64,000 nucleotides of DNA from Paracoccus sp. DMF-8 (GCF_029309835.1 NZ_JARJHL010000017.1:372001-436000), one strand, 5' to 3'. Shown: positions 8,508-18,217, numbered from the stretch's first letter. Notes: a model not told the origin generated them from the sequence alone. A program made the numbers and translations.

Positions 8508-9302
8508 TCAAAACCCGGGCGCTGCGTTCAGGAAATCGCCAAGGGCGGCATTGAATTCCGGGGCCGATTCCAGATTGACGATATGGCGGCCCGGCAGGCT
8601 GATATGGCGGCCGTCCTGCACGCCATCGGCGATGGCTTGCAGATCGTCGGGCGGGCAGACCGGATCGTCATCGCCGGAAATGGCCAGCAGCGGGTTGGCG
8701 ATCCGGTGCAACTGGTCGCGCAGATCCGCCCCGGCCAGCGCGGCGCAGCAGCCGATATAGCCGTCAGTGGCGGTCGCGGCAAAGCTTGTCAGAACCTCTT
8801 GCACAGGCTCAGGCCGGGCGACGCGGAAATCACCCGTGAACCAGCGTTCCGCCGTGGCGGGGACAAGCGCGCCAAGCCCGTTCGCCTGCACATCGGCGAC
8901 GCGGCTGTTCCAGCTGTCGGCCGTGCCGATCCGGGCCGCCGTGGCGCAAACCGCGACACGTCCAAGCCGCGCGCCGGCATGGATCGCCAGCCATTGCCCG
9001 GTCAGCCCGCCGATGGACAATCCGCAGAAATGGCTGCGCTCGATCTGCAGCGCATCCCATAGGGCGATCACATCGCCGCCCAGATCGGCCATGCTGTAAG
9101 GCGGCGTCGGGGTGCCGGACTCCCCATGTCCGCGACGATCATAGCGCAGGATGCGAAAATCGCCGGACAGGCCCGCGACCTGCGCGTCCCACATATGCAG
9201 GTCGGTGCCCAGAGAGTTGCAGAAGGTCAGCCATGGCTTGCCCCGCGCATCGCCGTCGATGCGATAGTTCAGGCGGTGGCTGGGCAGGTCCAAATAGGGC
9301 AT
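8508..9302 (-). CDS. pcaD: 3-oxoadipate enol-lactonase PcaD
   Basis: A 264-residue alpha/beta hydrolase. It has the oxyanion and strand features FCNSLGTDLHMWD and RYDRRGHGES, the nucleophile elbow GLSIGG (Ser96) and a C-terminal LPGRHIVNLE supplying the catalytic His. The wording matches beta-ketoadipate enol-lactone hydrolases closely. The enzyme converts 3-oxoadipate enol-lactone, the CatC product, to beta-ketoadipate in the cytosol. I place the start at 9302, with AAAGG just upstream; a Met five codons earlier at 9317 is possible. It is the last gene of the leftward cat-ben operon. Confidence 0.9.
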   Translation of the reverse strand: MPYLDLPSHRLNYRIDGDARGKPWLTFCNSLGTDLHMWDAQVAGLSGDFRILRYDRRGHGESGTPTPPYSMADLGGDVIALWDALQIERSHFCGLSIGGLTGQWLAIHAGARLGRVAVCATAARIGTADSWNSRVADVQANGLGALVPATAERWFTGDFRVARPEPVQEVLTSFAATATDGYIGCCAALAGADLRDQLHRIANPLLAISGDDDPVCPPDDLQAIADGVQDGRHISLPGRHIVNLESAPEFNAALGDFLNAAPGF

Positions 9303-9364
9303 CGTTCGGCCTTTCATGCAGATGCGGCGCGCAACCGGAGCCGCGCGCCCTGTTGCTGTGATTT

Positions 9365-10696
9365 TCAGGCGGTGGCAAGCCGCGTCGTGTCGCGGGCCCG
9401 CCCGTTGGCAAGCGCAAAGACCAGCATGGCAAGCGCCGAGACCACCGCCGGGATGGCGAAGATCAGGAAGTTCTGCGCCAGCGGCAATTCCCGCGCCAGC
9501 AGCACCCCGCCAAAGGTCGGCCCGACGATGGCGCCGATCCGCCCCACGCCCGAGGCCCAGCCAAGCCCCGCCCCGCGCACTGACAGATTGTAAAGCTGCG
9601 CCACGCTGGCATAAAGCAGGATCTGGGTGCCGATGGTCGTGGCTCCGGCGATAAAGACCAGCCCGAACAGCAGGCCCGGCGCAGGATTATAGCCGATCAG
9701 CGCAATGGACGCCGCCGCCGCCGCGAAAAAGCCGACCACGACCTTGGGCAGGCCGAAACGGTCGCCCATCCAGCCCCCGGCGATCGCCCCGGCCATGCCG
9801 CCGAAATTCAGTGAGAACAGCGACAGCAGGCTGGCGCGTTCGGCGTAACCGGCCTCTTGCAGCACCTTGGGCAGCCAGGAGGACAGCAGATAGACCAGGA
9901 GCAGGCAGCAGAAGAAGGACAGCCACAGCATCAGCGTGCGCAGGGCGCGATTGTGGCGGAACAGTTCCGCGACGGAGGCCGAGGCGCCCTTGGTTTCGCT
10001 GAAGACCAGCTGGTCGTCGGCGGACAGCGGCGTTGCCGGGCTGATCCTGGCAAAGATACGCCGCGCCTCGTCCTGCCGGCCCTGACGGATCAGAAAGCCC
10101 AGCGATTCCGGCAGTTTCCACAGGATCAGCGGCAGCAGCAGCAGCGGCACGGCGGCGATGAAGAACATCGGTTTCCAGCCGAAACTGGGGATCAGGCCGA
10201 TGCCCAGACCCGCCGCGACCATGCCGCCGATCGAATAGCCCGAAAACATCAGCGCGACCATCGTGCCGCGCAGCCGTTTCGGCGCATATTCATTCATCAG
10301 CGCCACCGCATTGGGCATCAGCCCGCCGCAACCCAGACCCGCGATGAAACGGAAAATCTTGAACTGTTCGGGCGAATTGGAAAAGCCGGTCAGAACGGTG
10401 GCCGAGGTGAACAGCACGAAGCTGATCGCCACGCCTTTCTTGCGCCCGATCCTGTCGGCCATCGGCCCAAGGATCAGCGCCCCGAACATCATCCCGAACA
10501 GCGCCCAGGCCTGCAACGCGCCCGCCTGCGGCTTGGTCAAGCCCCATTCCGCGATCAGCGTGGGCAGCACCGTGCCCGCCACGAACACGTCATAGCCATC
10601 GACGATCAGCAGCGCGCCGCAAAGTGCGACCACCATCCACTGAAAGCGGCCGAAAGGGCCTTGGTCTATCGTTTCGCTTACATCTATGTTTCGCAT
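9365..10696 (-). CDS. benK: MFS aromatic acid:H+ symporter (BenK/PcaK type)
   Basis: A 443-residue transporter with 12 predicted membrane segments. The loop 2-3 signature is GPMADRIGRKKG, and the AAHS-family features DGYDVFVAGTVLPTL in helix one and LGCGGLMPNAVALMNEY in helix four are present. AAHS members import benzoate, 4-hydroxybenzoate or muconate with protons. Its place inside the ben operon, between benD and pcaD, favours benzoate. GGAGG lies 6 bp before the ATG. The gene symbol is assigned by context; substrate specificity is not proven by sequence. Confidence 0.82.
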   Translation of the reverse strand: MRNIDVSETIDQGPFGRFQWMVVALCGALLIVDGYDVFVAGTVLPTLIAEWGLTKPQAGALQAWALFGMMFGALILGPMADRIGRKKGVAISFVLFTSATVLTGFSNSPEQFKIFRFIAGLGCGGLMPNAVALMNEYAPKRLRGTMVALMFSGYSIGGMVAAGLGIGLIPSFGWKPMFFIAAVPLLLLPLILWKLPESLGFLIRQGRQDEARRIFARISPATPLSADDQLVFSETKGASASVAELFRHNRALRTLMLWLSFFCCLLLVYLLSSWLPKVLQEAGYAERASLLSLFSLNFGGMAGAIAGGWMGDRFGLPKVVVGFFAAAAASIALIGYNPAPGLLFGLVFIAGATTIGTQILLYASVAQLYNLSVRGAGLGWASGVGRIGAIVGPTFGGVLLARELPLAQNFLIFAIPAVVSALAMLVFALANGRARDTTRLATA

Positions 10697-10733
10697 GTCG
10701 TTCCTCCCTTGTTTTCGCTTGAAAGCCCGGCCA

Positions 10734-10811
10734 GCCGATGTCGCCTCCCGCCACGCTTAGCCTGTGTCGCCTCCGGCGGTGCTTAACCCGTGTCGCCTCC
10801 GGCGACGGGCA
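10734..10811 (-). repeat. Three 26-bp tandem copies of the benD 3' end
   Basis: The stretch coding for the last residues of BenD (VAGGDTG and stop) is present three times with a period of 26 bp. The shared core GTCGCCTCC (+ strand) lies at 10740, 10766 and 10792. The copies differ by a few bases, and two retain a stop codon. The first copy met by the ribosome terminates benD; the others lie in the gap before the transporter gene. Confidence 0.8.
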
Positions 10812-11568
10812 GGACCGATCCGGTGATGTAGGATGCCTCGTCCGAGGCCAGAAACAGGATCGGTGCGGCCTGTTCGCTGATGGTGCCATAGCGGTGCATC
10901 GGCGCGGATTGCGTGACCTGTTCGACGACCTCGGCCATCCATGCCTGTTCCGCCGCGCTGTCGCCTTCGGCATTGCGGGGGACGCGGCGGGGCGGTGCCT
11001 CGGTGCCGCCGGGGGCGGTGGCGACGACGCGGATATTCTGGCCGGCCATCTCCATCGCCAGCGATTGCGTGATCGCGTTCACGCCGCCCTTGGCCGCCGA
11101 ATAGGGCACGCGATAGATGCCGCGCGTGGCATTGGACGAGACGTTGACGATGGTGCCGCCGCCCCGCGCCAGCAGATGCGGCAGGACCGCCCGGCAGCAA
11201 TAAAGCGTCGGCATCAGCGAGCGCCGGATTTCGGCGTCGATCTGGGCCGGCTCGAACTCGGCAAAGGGGCGCATACGGATCGCACCGCCCACATTGTTGA
11301 TGAGAATGTCGATCCCGCCAAAGACCTCTGCCGCATGGCGCATGGCGGCATCCGCGCCGTCCCATGTTTCCAGATCGGCGGTGAAGGCGGCGGCATTCGT
11401 GCCTGCCTTGGCGGCCACCTCGACCACGAAATCGGCGCGGTCCACAAACAGCACGCGGCCGCCTTCGGCGGTGGCGCGCAGGGCGACCTCGCGGCCGATG
11501 CCCTGCGCGGCGCCGGTCACGACCAGCACCTTGCCCGCGAAACGCCCGGTGAATACCGCGCCGCTCAT
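10783..11568 (-). CDS. benD: Benzoate cis-diol (dihydroxycyclohexadiene carboxylate) dehydrogenase BenD
   Basis: A 261-residue short-chain dehydrogenase. The cofactor loop is TGAAQGIGR, the NNVGGAI segment follows strand four, and the catalytic YSAAK tetrad piece lies near residue 155. BenD oxidises and decarboxylates the benzoate cis-diol to catechol using NAD+. The ATG at 11568 overlaps the benC stop by 4 bp, which fixes the start; frames upstream are shadows of benC. It follows benABC in the standard order. Confidence 0.92.
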   Translation of the reverse strand: MSGAVFTGRFAGKVLVVTGAAQGIGREVALRATAEGGRVLFVDRADFVVEVAAKAGTNAAAFTADLETWDGADAAMRHAAEVFGGIDILINNVGGAIRMRPFAEFEPAQIDAEIRRSLMPTLYCCRAVLPHLLARGGGTIVNVSSNATRGIYRVPYSAAKGGVNAITQSLAMEMAGQNIRVVATAPGGTEAPPRRVPRNAEGDSAAEQAWMAEVVEQVTQSAPMHRYGTISEQAAPILFLASDEASYITGSVLPVAGGDTG

Positions 11569-12593
11569 GCGCTGGCCTTCAAGGGCGCGTTGGGCGTGAA
11601 CTTCTCGTAATGGAAGCTGGCGGCCTGGATCTTCTGGTCGTCCAGATAGTGACGCACGGCATCGACCATCGGCGGCGGGCCGCACAGATAGACATCGACC
11701 TCGCCCGCCGCCAGCATCTCGTCCGGCATATGCTGCGTGACCCAGCCCTTGCGCGGGTGATCCAGATCGGGATCGGCCACCACGGTTGCAAAGCTGAAAT
11801 TCGGCAGACGTTCGGTATAGGCGGCAACGTCATCGACCAGCACCAGATCCAGATCCCGGGTCACGCCATAGATCAGGTGGATCTGGCGCTGCGATCCCTC
11901 GCGCGCCAAAACCTCCAGCATCGACAGGAAGGGCGCAAGCCCGGTCCCGCCCGCCAGAAACAGCAGAGGACCGTCGCCACCGCGCAAGTAAAAGCTGCCC
12001 ATCGGCCCGGTCAGGTCCAGCCGGTCGCCGGGTTTCGCGCCGGCCAGCCAATTCCCCATCAGCCCGCCGTCGATCTTCTTGATCAGAAAGCCAAGCGCCG
12101 TTTCCCCCGGCGCGGTGCTGAAGGAATAGGAACGGTGATCGCCGCTGCCCGGCACGTCGATATTGACATATTGTCCGGGCAGGAAGGCGGGGGCGGCCTC
12201 GCCCTCACCCACCGCCAGTTCCAGCACCGCCGCCGCATCGTTATGTGGGGCGATCCGGGTCACGGTGGCCGCGAATTTCTGCTGGCCGGTCTTGCAGGAC
12301 GCCGCCGTCACCGGGACCGAGATGACGCAATCCGAGGACGGCACCATCTGGCAGGTCAGGACAAGGCCGCTTTCGGCCTCGTCCTCGGTCAGGGCGTCCT
12401 CGATATAATCGTCGCCCATGTCATAGCTGCCGCTTTCGGCGCGGCATTTGCAGGTGCCGCAAACGCCGTCCGAACAATCCATCGGCAGGTTGATCTTGTT
12501 GCGGAATGCCGCATCAAGAACCTTTTCACCCGGCTTGCAATCGACGAAGCGCGTGACCCCGTCCTCAAAATTCAGTGCAATTCTGTAGCACAT
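11565..12593 (-). CDS. benC: Benzoate 1,2-dioxygenase electron transfer component BenC
   Basis: A 342-residue fused reductase. Residues 1-100 form a plant-type [2Fe-2S] ferredoxin with CSDGVCGTCKCRA and a final Cys in LTCQM. An FAD-binding domain (HRSYSFSTAP) and an NAD-binding domain (GGTGLAPFLSMLE, CGPPPMVDAV) follow. It passes electrons from NADH to the BenAB oxygenase. AAGGAGGAA lies about 7 bp before the ATG. Length and domain order match BenC from benzoate degraders. All four cluster cysteines are present. Confidence 0.93.
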   Translation of the reverse strand: MCYRIALNFEDGVTRFVDCKPGEKVLDAAFRNKINLPMDCSDGVCGTCKCRAESGSYDMGDDYIEDALTEDEAESGLVLTCQMVPSSDCVISVPVTAASCKTGQQKFAATVTRIAPHNDAAAVLELAVGEGEAAPAFLPGQYVNIDVPGSGDHRSYSFSTAPGETALGFLIKKIDGGLMGNWLAGAKPGDRLDLTGPMGSFYLRGGDGPLLFLAGGTGLAPFLSMLEVLAREGSQRQIHLIYGVTRDLDLVLVDDVAAYTERLPNFSFATVVADPDLDHPRKGWVTQHMPDEMLAAGEVDVYLCGPPPMVDAVRHYLDDQKIQAASFHYEKFTPNAPLKASA

Positions 12594-12632
12594 GGTCGCT
12601 TCCTCCTTGCGGTTGTGCTGGGTCCGGCGACC

Positions 12633-13142
12633 TCAGACGTGATAGACGTCGATGACCTGCCGGATGTAATCGTTCTTCAGGACGATCTTTTTCGCCGCGA
12701 TCAGCAGGCCGTCATCCGTCCGGCGCAGGGTCACGAACATGGTGCCGAAAAACTGGTCCGTCGTCTGATAACGATGGTTCAGCGTGTGGAAGTTGTAGCG
12801 GACATCCACCTCGGCCCCGCGATCCTCGACCACCTCGACATTCTGGACGGCGTGGCTGGTGCGGGGTTCGGGCGTCGATGCGCCCGAACGTTCGGTCTTG
12901 ATGCGGAAAACGCGATCCTCCAGCCCGCTGCGGTCGGGGTAATAGATCAGCGAGATTTCCGATTGCGGATCCTCGGTGGTGGTATCGTTATCGTCCCATG
13001 CGGGCATCCAGTAGCTGGCATCCGGCGCATAGCAGGTCAGCCATTCATCCCATTCCCGGTCATCCAGCAGACGCGCCTCGCGATACAGAAAGGCGCAGAT
13101 GGCGGCGTAATCCAGTCCGGTGACGTTGTGATCAAGGCTCAT
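12633..13142 (-). CDS. benB: Benzoate 1,2-dioxygenase small (beta) subunit BenB
   Basis: A 169-residue protein of the ring-hydroxylating dioxygenase beta-subunit family (cystatin-like fold). Family segments visible are [30 protein letters not shown] and the C-terminal [19 protein letters not shown]. It forms the alpha3beta3 oxygenase with BenA and has no cofactor of its own. Its ATG overlaps the benA stop by 4 bp. A 39-bp gap with a strong ribosome site separates it from benC. Confidence 0.92.
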   Translation of the reverse strand: MSLDHNVTGLDYAAICAFLYREARLLDDREWDEWLTCYAPDASYWMPAWDDNDTTTEDPQSEISLIYYPDRSGLEDRVFRIKTERSGASTPEPRTSHAVQNVEVVEDRGAEVDVRYNFHTLNHRYQTTDQFFGTMFVTLRRTDDGLLIAAKKIVLKNDYIRQVIDVYHV

Positions 13143-14491
13143 GCTGCTTCTCCCTTCTTTTCGGCGGCCAGCGCCTCGCGCATCGTCCTGGCCCAGAATT
13201 CGTGCTGCACGACGAACAGGCCCTCATCCTCGCTGCGTTCGCCCGACAGGATCGGGTTCAGCCCCATGCGGCGGGCGTTGTCGTCCGGTCCCTCGATCCA
13301 CAAGGGCGCGCCGCGTGACATGTCGTTCCACAGGGGCGCGGCATAGGCGGTCTGGCAGGCGCGGAATTCTTCCAGATCGTCCGAGGTGCCCATGCCGGAT
13401 ACGTTAAAGAAATCTTCGTATTGGCGGATGCGATGGGCGCGGTCCTCGGCGCTTTCGCCCTTGGGGGCAAAGCAGAAGATGGTAATCTCGGTCCGGCCCA
13501 CATCCAGCGGGCGGATGACGCGGATCTGGGTGCTGAACTGGTCCATCAGGAACACGTTCGGATAGATGCCCAGATTGCGGGTCTGGTTGACGATGAAACC
13601 CGCCTTTTCCTCGCCCAACCGGGTGACAAGGTCGTCGCGCCGGTTCCAGATCGGGCGCACCTCGGGGTTTTTCGTATTGGTCCACAGCAGGATATGGCCG
13701 TTCTCGAAGCCATAGACGCCGGCGACCGATTTCGACCAGCTATTGGCATCAACCGCCTTGGTGCCGGTCTCGGCGCGGCGTTCCATGGTCGTGGCATAGT
13801 TCCAGTGAACGGAACTGACGTGATAGCCGTCGCAGCCGTTTTCCATCTGCAACTTCCAGTTGCCGTCATAGATATAGCTGGAATTGCCGCGCAGAACCTC
13901 CAGCCCCTCGGGGGCCTGATCGACGATCTGGTCGATGATGAGTTTGGCCTCGCCCAGAAACTCCTCCAGGGGCGCGACATCGGCGTTCAGGCTGCCGAAC
14001 AGAAAGCCGCGATAGCTTTCGAACCGGGCCACGCGGGTCAGGTCATGCGAGCCGTCGGTGTTGAACTGGTCGGGATATTGCGTGGTTTTTGCGTCCTTGA
14101 CCTTCAGCAGCTTGCCGGTGTTGGAAAAGGTCCAGCCGTGGAACGGGCAGGTAAAGCTGCCCTTGTTGCCCTGTTTGCGGCGGCACAGCATCGCGCCTTT
14201 ATGGGCACAGGCGTTGATGACGGCATTCAGCGCGCCGGTCTTGTCGCGGGTGATGACGATCGGCTGGCGGCCGATCCAGGTCGTGTAATAATCGTTGACA
14301 TTCGGGATCTGGCTTTCATGCGCCAGATAGACCCAGTTGCCTTCAAAGATATGCTTCATTTCCAGCGCAAACAGGTCTTCGTTGGTGAAGATGTCGCGGC
14401 GGCAGCGGAACAGCCCGGCCTCTTTGTCGTCCTGCACGGCGACGTCCAGAAGCTGTTCCAGATCGCGGGTCTTTTCGATGATCGCGGACAT
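13139..14491 (-). CDS. benA: Benzoate 1,2-dioxygenase large (alpha) subunit BenA
   Basis: A 450-residue Rieske oxygenase alpha subunit. The Rieske [2Fe-2S] ligands are C95-x-H97 (CAHKG) and C115-x2-H118 (CPFHGW). The mononuclear iron site is in [13 protein letters not shown] (His224 and His229), with the third acidic ligand in the C-terminal half. The enzyme adds both atoms of O2 to carbons 1 and 2 of benzoate. GGGGAGGAG lies 6 bp before the ATG. It is the first ben gene, downstream of catA in the same direction. Confidence 0.94.
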   Translation of the reverse strand: MSAIIEKTRDLEQLLDVAVQDDKEAGLFRCRRDIFTNEDLFALEMKHIFEGNWVYLAHESQIPNVNDYYTTWIGRQPIVITRDKTGALNAVINACAHKGAMLCRRKQGNKGSFTCPFHGWTFSNTGKLLKVKDAKTTQYPDQFNTDGSHDLTRVARFESYRGFLFGSLNADVAPLEEFLGEAKLIIDQIVDQAPEGLEVLRGNSSYIYDGNWKLQMENGCDGYHVSSVHWNYATTMERRAETGTKAVDANSWSKSVAGVYGFENGHILLWTNTKNPEVRPIWNRRDDLVTRLGEEKAGFIVNQTRNLGIYPNVFLMDQFSTQIRVIRPLDVGRTEITIFCFAPKGESAEDRAHRIRQYEDFFNVSGMGTSDDLEEFRACQTAYAAPLWNDMSRGAPLWIEGPDDNARRMGLNPILSGERSEDEGLFVVQHEFWARTMREALAAEKKGEAA

Positions 14492-14563
14492 AAGTCTCCT
14501 CCCCAGGGGATGCGCGTCTTGCGGACAGGCCCCTGCCAGATGTCAGTGATGAAGGGATCGGGT

Positions 14564-14591
14564 CGGGCGGCGGTCTTGTCGGCGCCGCCCG
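14564..14591 (-). terminator. Hairpin between catA and benA
   Basis: A 9-bp stem CGGGCGGCG / CGCCGCCCG with a 10-nt loop lies just after the catA stop on the minus strand. There is no T tract, so it probably stabilises or attenuates the catBCA message ahead of benABCD rather than stopping all transcription. Confidence 0.45.
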
Positions 14592-14601
14592 GAAACACGG
14601 A

Positions 14602-15543
14602 TCAGGCGGCGGCGCGGCGGCGCTGTTCGTTGACCTGATTGTCGACGCCATCGACCAGCGCGGTCAGGTGGATGTCCCATTCGATTTCGGCAAAGGGACC
14701 GTTGAGGTTATTGGCGTGGATACTTGCCTCGTCATCGCGTTCGATCACGGAAGGCACCAGCCCCTCGCGGGTCGCATAGGCGAAATCGTCGTCGATCAGC
14801 GGATCGCCCTCGATATTGATCTGGGTGGTCAGCTTGCGGTGGCCATCGGCGCTGATGAAGAAATGGATATGCGCCGGGCGCTGGCCATGGCGGCCAAGGG
14901 CCGTCAGCAGCTTTTCGGTCGGGCTGCCGGGCGGCACGCCATAGCCGCTGGGCAGGATGCTCTGGAACTTATAGCGGCCGTTTTCATCCGTGATGATGGT
15001 GCGGCGCATGTTGAAATCGGATTGCAGGCCGGTCGGGTCGAAATGCGAATAGAAACCGCGGGTGTCGCAATGCCAGACCTCGACCTGCGCGCCGGGCAGC
15101 GGCTTGCCATCCGCGTCATGGACGATGCCATGCATGATCAGCGTCTGGCCATCGGTATCGCGGCCATCGTCCAGCCGGGCAAAGCCCTGTGCGACCGGCG
15201 CGCCCTCGACATAAAGCGGGCCTTCGATGGTGCGCGGCGTCGGGTTGTCGATGCCCAGTGCCGCGTCGATGGCGTCCAGCCGTTCGTCGATGAAGTGATC
15301 GACGCCCAGACCCGGCGAGATCAGCCCGGCCTGACCGGCAGCGCCAAGGTCGTTCAGCCATGCCACCCCGGTCCAGTATTCGTCGGGGGTGATGTTCAGG
15401 TCGTCGATTGCCTTGAACAGGTCCGACATCAGGCGATGGATGATTTCCTTCATGCGCGGATCGCCATCGGCGCTGTTCAGGCCGCTGAGTTCCTTCAGGA
15501 ACGCCTGCACATCGGGTCGGTCGAAAATCTTGACACTCGTCAT
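14602..15543 (-). CDS. catA: Catechol 1,2-dioxygenase CatA
   Basis: A 313-residue intradiol dioxygenase. The N-terminal helical dimer-linker domain (about residues 1-95) is followed by the beta-sandwich catalytic domain. The non-haem Fe(III) ligands are visible: Tyr165 (GFYSHFDPT), Tyr201 (LPSGYGVP), His225 and His227 (RPAHIHFF). It cleaves catechol to cis,cis-muconate with O2. AGGAGGAG precedes the ATG by 7 bp, which sets the start at 15543. It lies third in the catBCA order and 110 bp upstream of benA. Confidence 0.94.
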   Translation of the reverse strand: MTSVKIFDRPDVQAFLKELSGLNSADGDPRMKEIIHRLMSDLFKAIDDLNITPDEYWTGVAWLNDLGAAGQAGLISPGLGVDHFIDERLDAIDAALGIDNPTPRTIEGPLYVEGAPVAQGFARLDDGRDTDGQTLIMHGIVHDADGKPLPGAQVEVWHCDTRGFYSHFDPTGLQSDFNMRRTIITDENGRYKFQSILPSGYGVPPGSPTEKLLTALGRHGQRPAHIHFFISADGHRKLTTQINIEGDPLIDDDFAYATREGLVPSVIERDDEASIHANNLNGPFAEIEWDIHLTALVDGVDNQVNEQRRRAAA

Positions 15544-15607
15544 AGTCTCTCCTCCTGGATCTGCTTGGAAACTGGGTCGGGGCGGCGCCTGCGCCCCGTG
15601 GGTATGG

Positions 15608-15898
15608 TCAGCTGTCATCCTCTCTGATCGCGGATGGATGACGCAGAAGCGGCGTGACCTTGATGTCCATGAAAGGAAACAGGGGCAGGCCCGACAGGAT
15701 TTCATGCAGTTCGGCATTGTCGCGAACGTCGAAGATGCTGACATTCGAATATTGCCCGGCGATCCGCCAGATATGGCGCCACTTGCCGCTGCGTTGCAGA
15801 TCCTGCGAATAGGCTTTCTCGCGGGCGACGATCTCGGCCTTTTCCTCGGCGGGCAGGTCGCGCGGGATATTCACATCCATGGTCACATGGTAAAGCAT
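15608..15898 (-). CDS. catC: Muconolactone delta-isomerase CatC
   Basis: A 96-residue protein, the family's usual size. It begins MLYHVTMDVNIPRDLP and contains the conserved core GKWRHIWRIAGQYSNVSIFDV and LPLFPFMDIKVTPLLRHPSA. It shifts the double bond of muconolactone to give 3-oxoadipate enol-lactone and acts as a decameric cytosolic enzyme. The start at 15898 is 2 bp after the catB stop, indicating tight coupling. Upstream in-frame codons are a catB shadow. Confidence 0.93.
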   Translation of the reverse strand: MLYHVTMDVNIPRDLPAEEKAEIVAREKAYSQDLQRSGKWRHIWRIAGQYSNVSIFDVRDNAELHEILSGLPLFPFMDIKVTPLLRHPSAIREDDS

Positions 15899-15900
15899 GG

Positions 15901-17088
15901 TCACACCTTTCCGGGCAGGCTTATGGTCTTGCGGATTCCGTCGCGGGCGAAAAAGGCCACGCGGTCCTCGTCCAGCGTCACGCCAAGGCCCGGCCCATCC
16001 GGGACGGCCAGGGAAAATTCGCTGTAATCCAGCGGCTTGGACAGGATTTCCTCGGTCAAGAGCAGCGGGCCGAACAGTTCGGTGCCCCATTGCAGATTGG
16101 CGAAGGTGGCAAAGGCATGGGCCGAAATCACCGTGCCGACCGCGCCCTCCAGCATGGTGCCGCCGTAAAGGCCGATCCCCGCCGCATCGGCAATCGCCGC
16201 GACGCGCAGCGCGTTATAGGCGCCGCCGCTTTGTTCCAGCTTGACGGCAAAGACATCGGCGCCATGGACCCGCGCCAGTTCAAAGGCGCTTTCAGGACCG
16301 GTCAGGGATTCATCGGCCATCAGCGCCACCGGGAAACGACGCACCAGCCGCGACAGGGCCGAGGTCTGCGCCACCGGCTGTTCGACCAGTTCGCAGCCCG
16401 CATCGGCCAGCGCGGCCATGCCATAGGCGGCCTCGGTTTCCGACCATGCCATGTTGACATCGACCCGCACCGCAGCGCGGTCGCCAAGCGCGGATTTGAT
16501 CGCGGCGACATGGGCGATATCGTCGCTGACCCGGCGCGCACCGATCTTCAGCTTGAAAATATTGTGCCGGCGCAGGTCCAGCATCTGTTCGGCCTCGGCA
16601 ACGTCGCGGGCGGTGTCGCCCGAGGCCAGCGTCCACGCCACCGGCAGCCGGTCGCGCCGGCGACCGCCCAGAAGCTCGCTGACCGGCAGGCCAAGCCGCT
16701 TGCCATGGGCATCCAGCAGCGCCGTTTCCACCGCCGATTTGGCAAAGCGGTTATCCTTGACCATCTTGCCGATGCGCGCCATCAGCGCCTGCACCCGCGT
16801 CGCATCCTGACCGATCATCACCGGCGCAAACCAGGTGTCGATATTGGTCTTCATGCTTTCGGGGCTTTCGCCGCCATAGGCGAGGCCGCCGATGGTCGTG
16901 CCCTCACCGATGCCGACAATCCCGTCGCTGCAATGGACGCGGACAAGCATCAGGACCTGCCCGTTCATCGTCGCGACCGACAGTTTATGCGGCCGGATCG
17001 TGGGCAGATCGAGGATCACGGTTTCCACCCGCGAGATGACGGGCCGGATATCCGAAGAGGGGGCGAAAGGGGCGAATGACTGGTTCAT
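15901..17088 (-). CDS. catB: Muconate cycloisomerase CatB
   Basis: A 395-residue enolase-superfamily enzyme. The barrel carries the KLKIG lysine pair, the metal ligands in VDVNMAW (Asp), LVEQPV (Glu) and MADES (Asp), and the opposite lysine in AVKLEQSGG. This pattern identifies the muconate-lactonising subgroup. It converts cis,cis-muconate to muconolactone. It is the promoter-proximal gene of the catBCA-benABCD operon and is divergent from catR, the usual layout for CatR activation by muconate. Confidence 0.93.
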   Translation of the reverse strand: MNQSFAPFAPSSDIRPVISRVETVILDLPTIRPHKLSVATMNGQVLMLVRVHCSDGIVGIGEGTTIGGLAYGGESPESMKTNIDTWFAPVMIGQDATRVQALMARIGKMVKDNRFAKSAVETALLDAHGKRLGLPVSELLGGRRRDRLPVAWTLASGDTARDVAEAEQMLDLRRHNIFKLKIGARRVSDDIAHVAAIKSALGDRAAVRVDVNMAWSETEAAYGMAALADAGCELVEQPVAQTSALSRLVRRFPVALMADESLTGPESAFELARVHGADVFAVKLEQSGGAYNALRVAAIADAAGIGLYGGTMLEGAVGTVISAHAFATFANLQWGTELFGPLLLTEEILSKPLDYSEFSLAVPDGPGLGVTLDEDRVAFFARDGIRKTISLPGKV

Positions 17089-17145
17089 GACACCAAGTTG
17101 CGTCAGGCACCCTTTTCCTGTCCAACACCGTTTCGGTTTACAACC

Positions 17146-17160
17146 ATACCCTGAGGATAT
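17146..17160. promoter_or_regulatory. Candidate CatR binding site in the catR-catB gap
   Basis: The 165-bp divergent gap contains ATAC-N7-ATAT, one base from the ATAC-N7-GTAT recognition pattern known for CatR/BenM-type LysR regulators. It has the outer T-N11-A symmetry of LysR boxes. It lies 58 bp upstream of catB and 94 bp upstream of catR, a position suited to activating catB and autoregulating catR. Confidence 0.5.
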
Positions 17161-17253
17161 TATACAAAAGAAAAAGCGGCGTTTCAGCCAGTTGCCGCGC
17201 CGCAGAATACCCAGAACAACCTTTTATTTTGGTCTTGCAAGCCGGGAATCGGG

Positions 17254-18217
17254 ATGGATTTGCGACAGTTGCGCTATTTCACCGCCGTCGCGCGCGAGCG
17301 GAACTTTACCCGCGCGGCAGAGGTCCTGAACATCGCACAGCCGCCGCTGAGCCGCCAGATCCAGTTGCTGGAGGAGGAGTTGGGCGTCACCCTGATCCAG
17401 CGCAAGACCCGCCCGATCAGGCTGACCGATGCGGGGCGGCTGTTCTATGAACAGGCGTTGCAGGTGCTGGGGCGCGTCGATCAGATGAAAGAGGCGACCC
17501 GCCGCGTCGGGCTGAACCGCAACCCGGTGCTGTCCATCGGCTTTGTCGCCTCGACCCTTTACGGCGGCCTGCCGGTGCTGGTGCGCAAGCTGCGCCGGCA
17601 TCTGCCCGATCTGGATATCCAACTGCTGGAAATGCTGTCGATCCAGCAGATCCCCGCGCTGAAAGAGGGGCGGATAGATATCGGCTTCGGCCGCCCTGAA
17701 ACACCGCGACCCGAATGTCGCCAGCACGGTCCTGCGCGAGGAAAGGCTGGTGGCCGCGCTGCCGCTGGACACGCCGCTGGCGCGCGATACGGGGCCGCTG
17801 CCGCTGGCGGCGCTGGCCGGGCAAAAGCTGATCGTCTATCCAAAGGAACCGCGCCCCAGCTATGCCGACCAGGTCCTGAACCTGATGCAGGACGAAAACG
17901 TGCGCCCGGCCGACGTGCTGGAGGTGCGCGAGATCCAGACGGCTCTGGGGCTGGTCGCGGCGGATTCGGGGATCTGCATCATCCCGTCATCGGCCCGCCA
18001 GATGCGTTCGGATGTCAGCTATCGGGTGATCGACAGCCCGCGTGCGATTTCGCCGGTCATCCTCAATCACCGCGCGGGCGATGCGTCGGGCCATCTTGAT
18101 CTGGTCAAGCAGTTGATCCGCGACATCTATGCCGAAAACCCGGTCTGGCTGGAGGCGAACAACCTGCGCAGCCCATCGGCGGGCGGCAAGACCCCTCGGG
18201 GTGATGATCGTCCCTGA
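17254..18217 (+). pseudogene. catR: catR, LysR-family activator, single-base frameshift
   Basis: The first frame encodes a normal LysR N terminus (MDLRQLRYFTAVARERNFTRAAEVLNIAQPPLSR) and the start of the effector domain, up to IDIGFGR. The conserved protein then continues one frame over as LKHRDPNVASTVLREERL and runs on to 18217, ending in a normal CatR-like C terminus. Removing one C from the CCC at 17694-17696 restores a continuous protein of about 320 residues. The gene is divergent from catB, as expected for the muconate-responsive activator. If the extra base is real, the truncated product keeps the DNA-binding domain but loses most of the effector domain. Confidence 0.85.
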
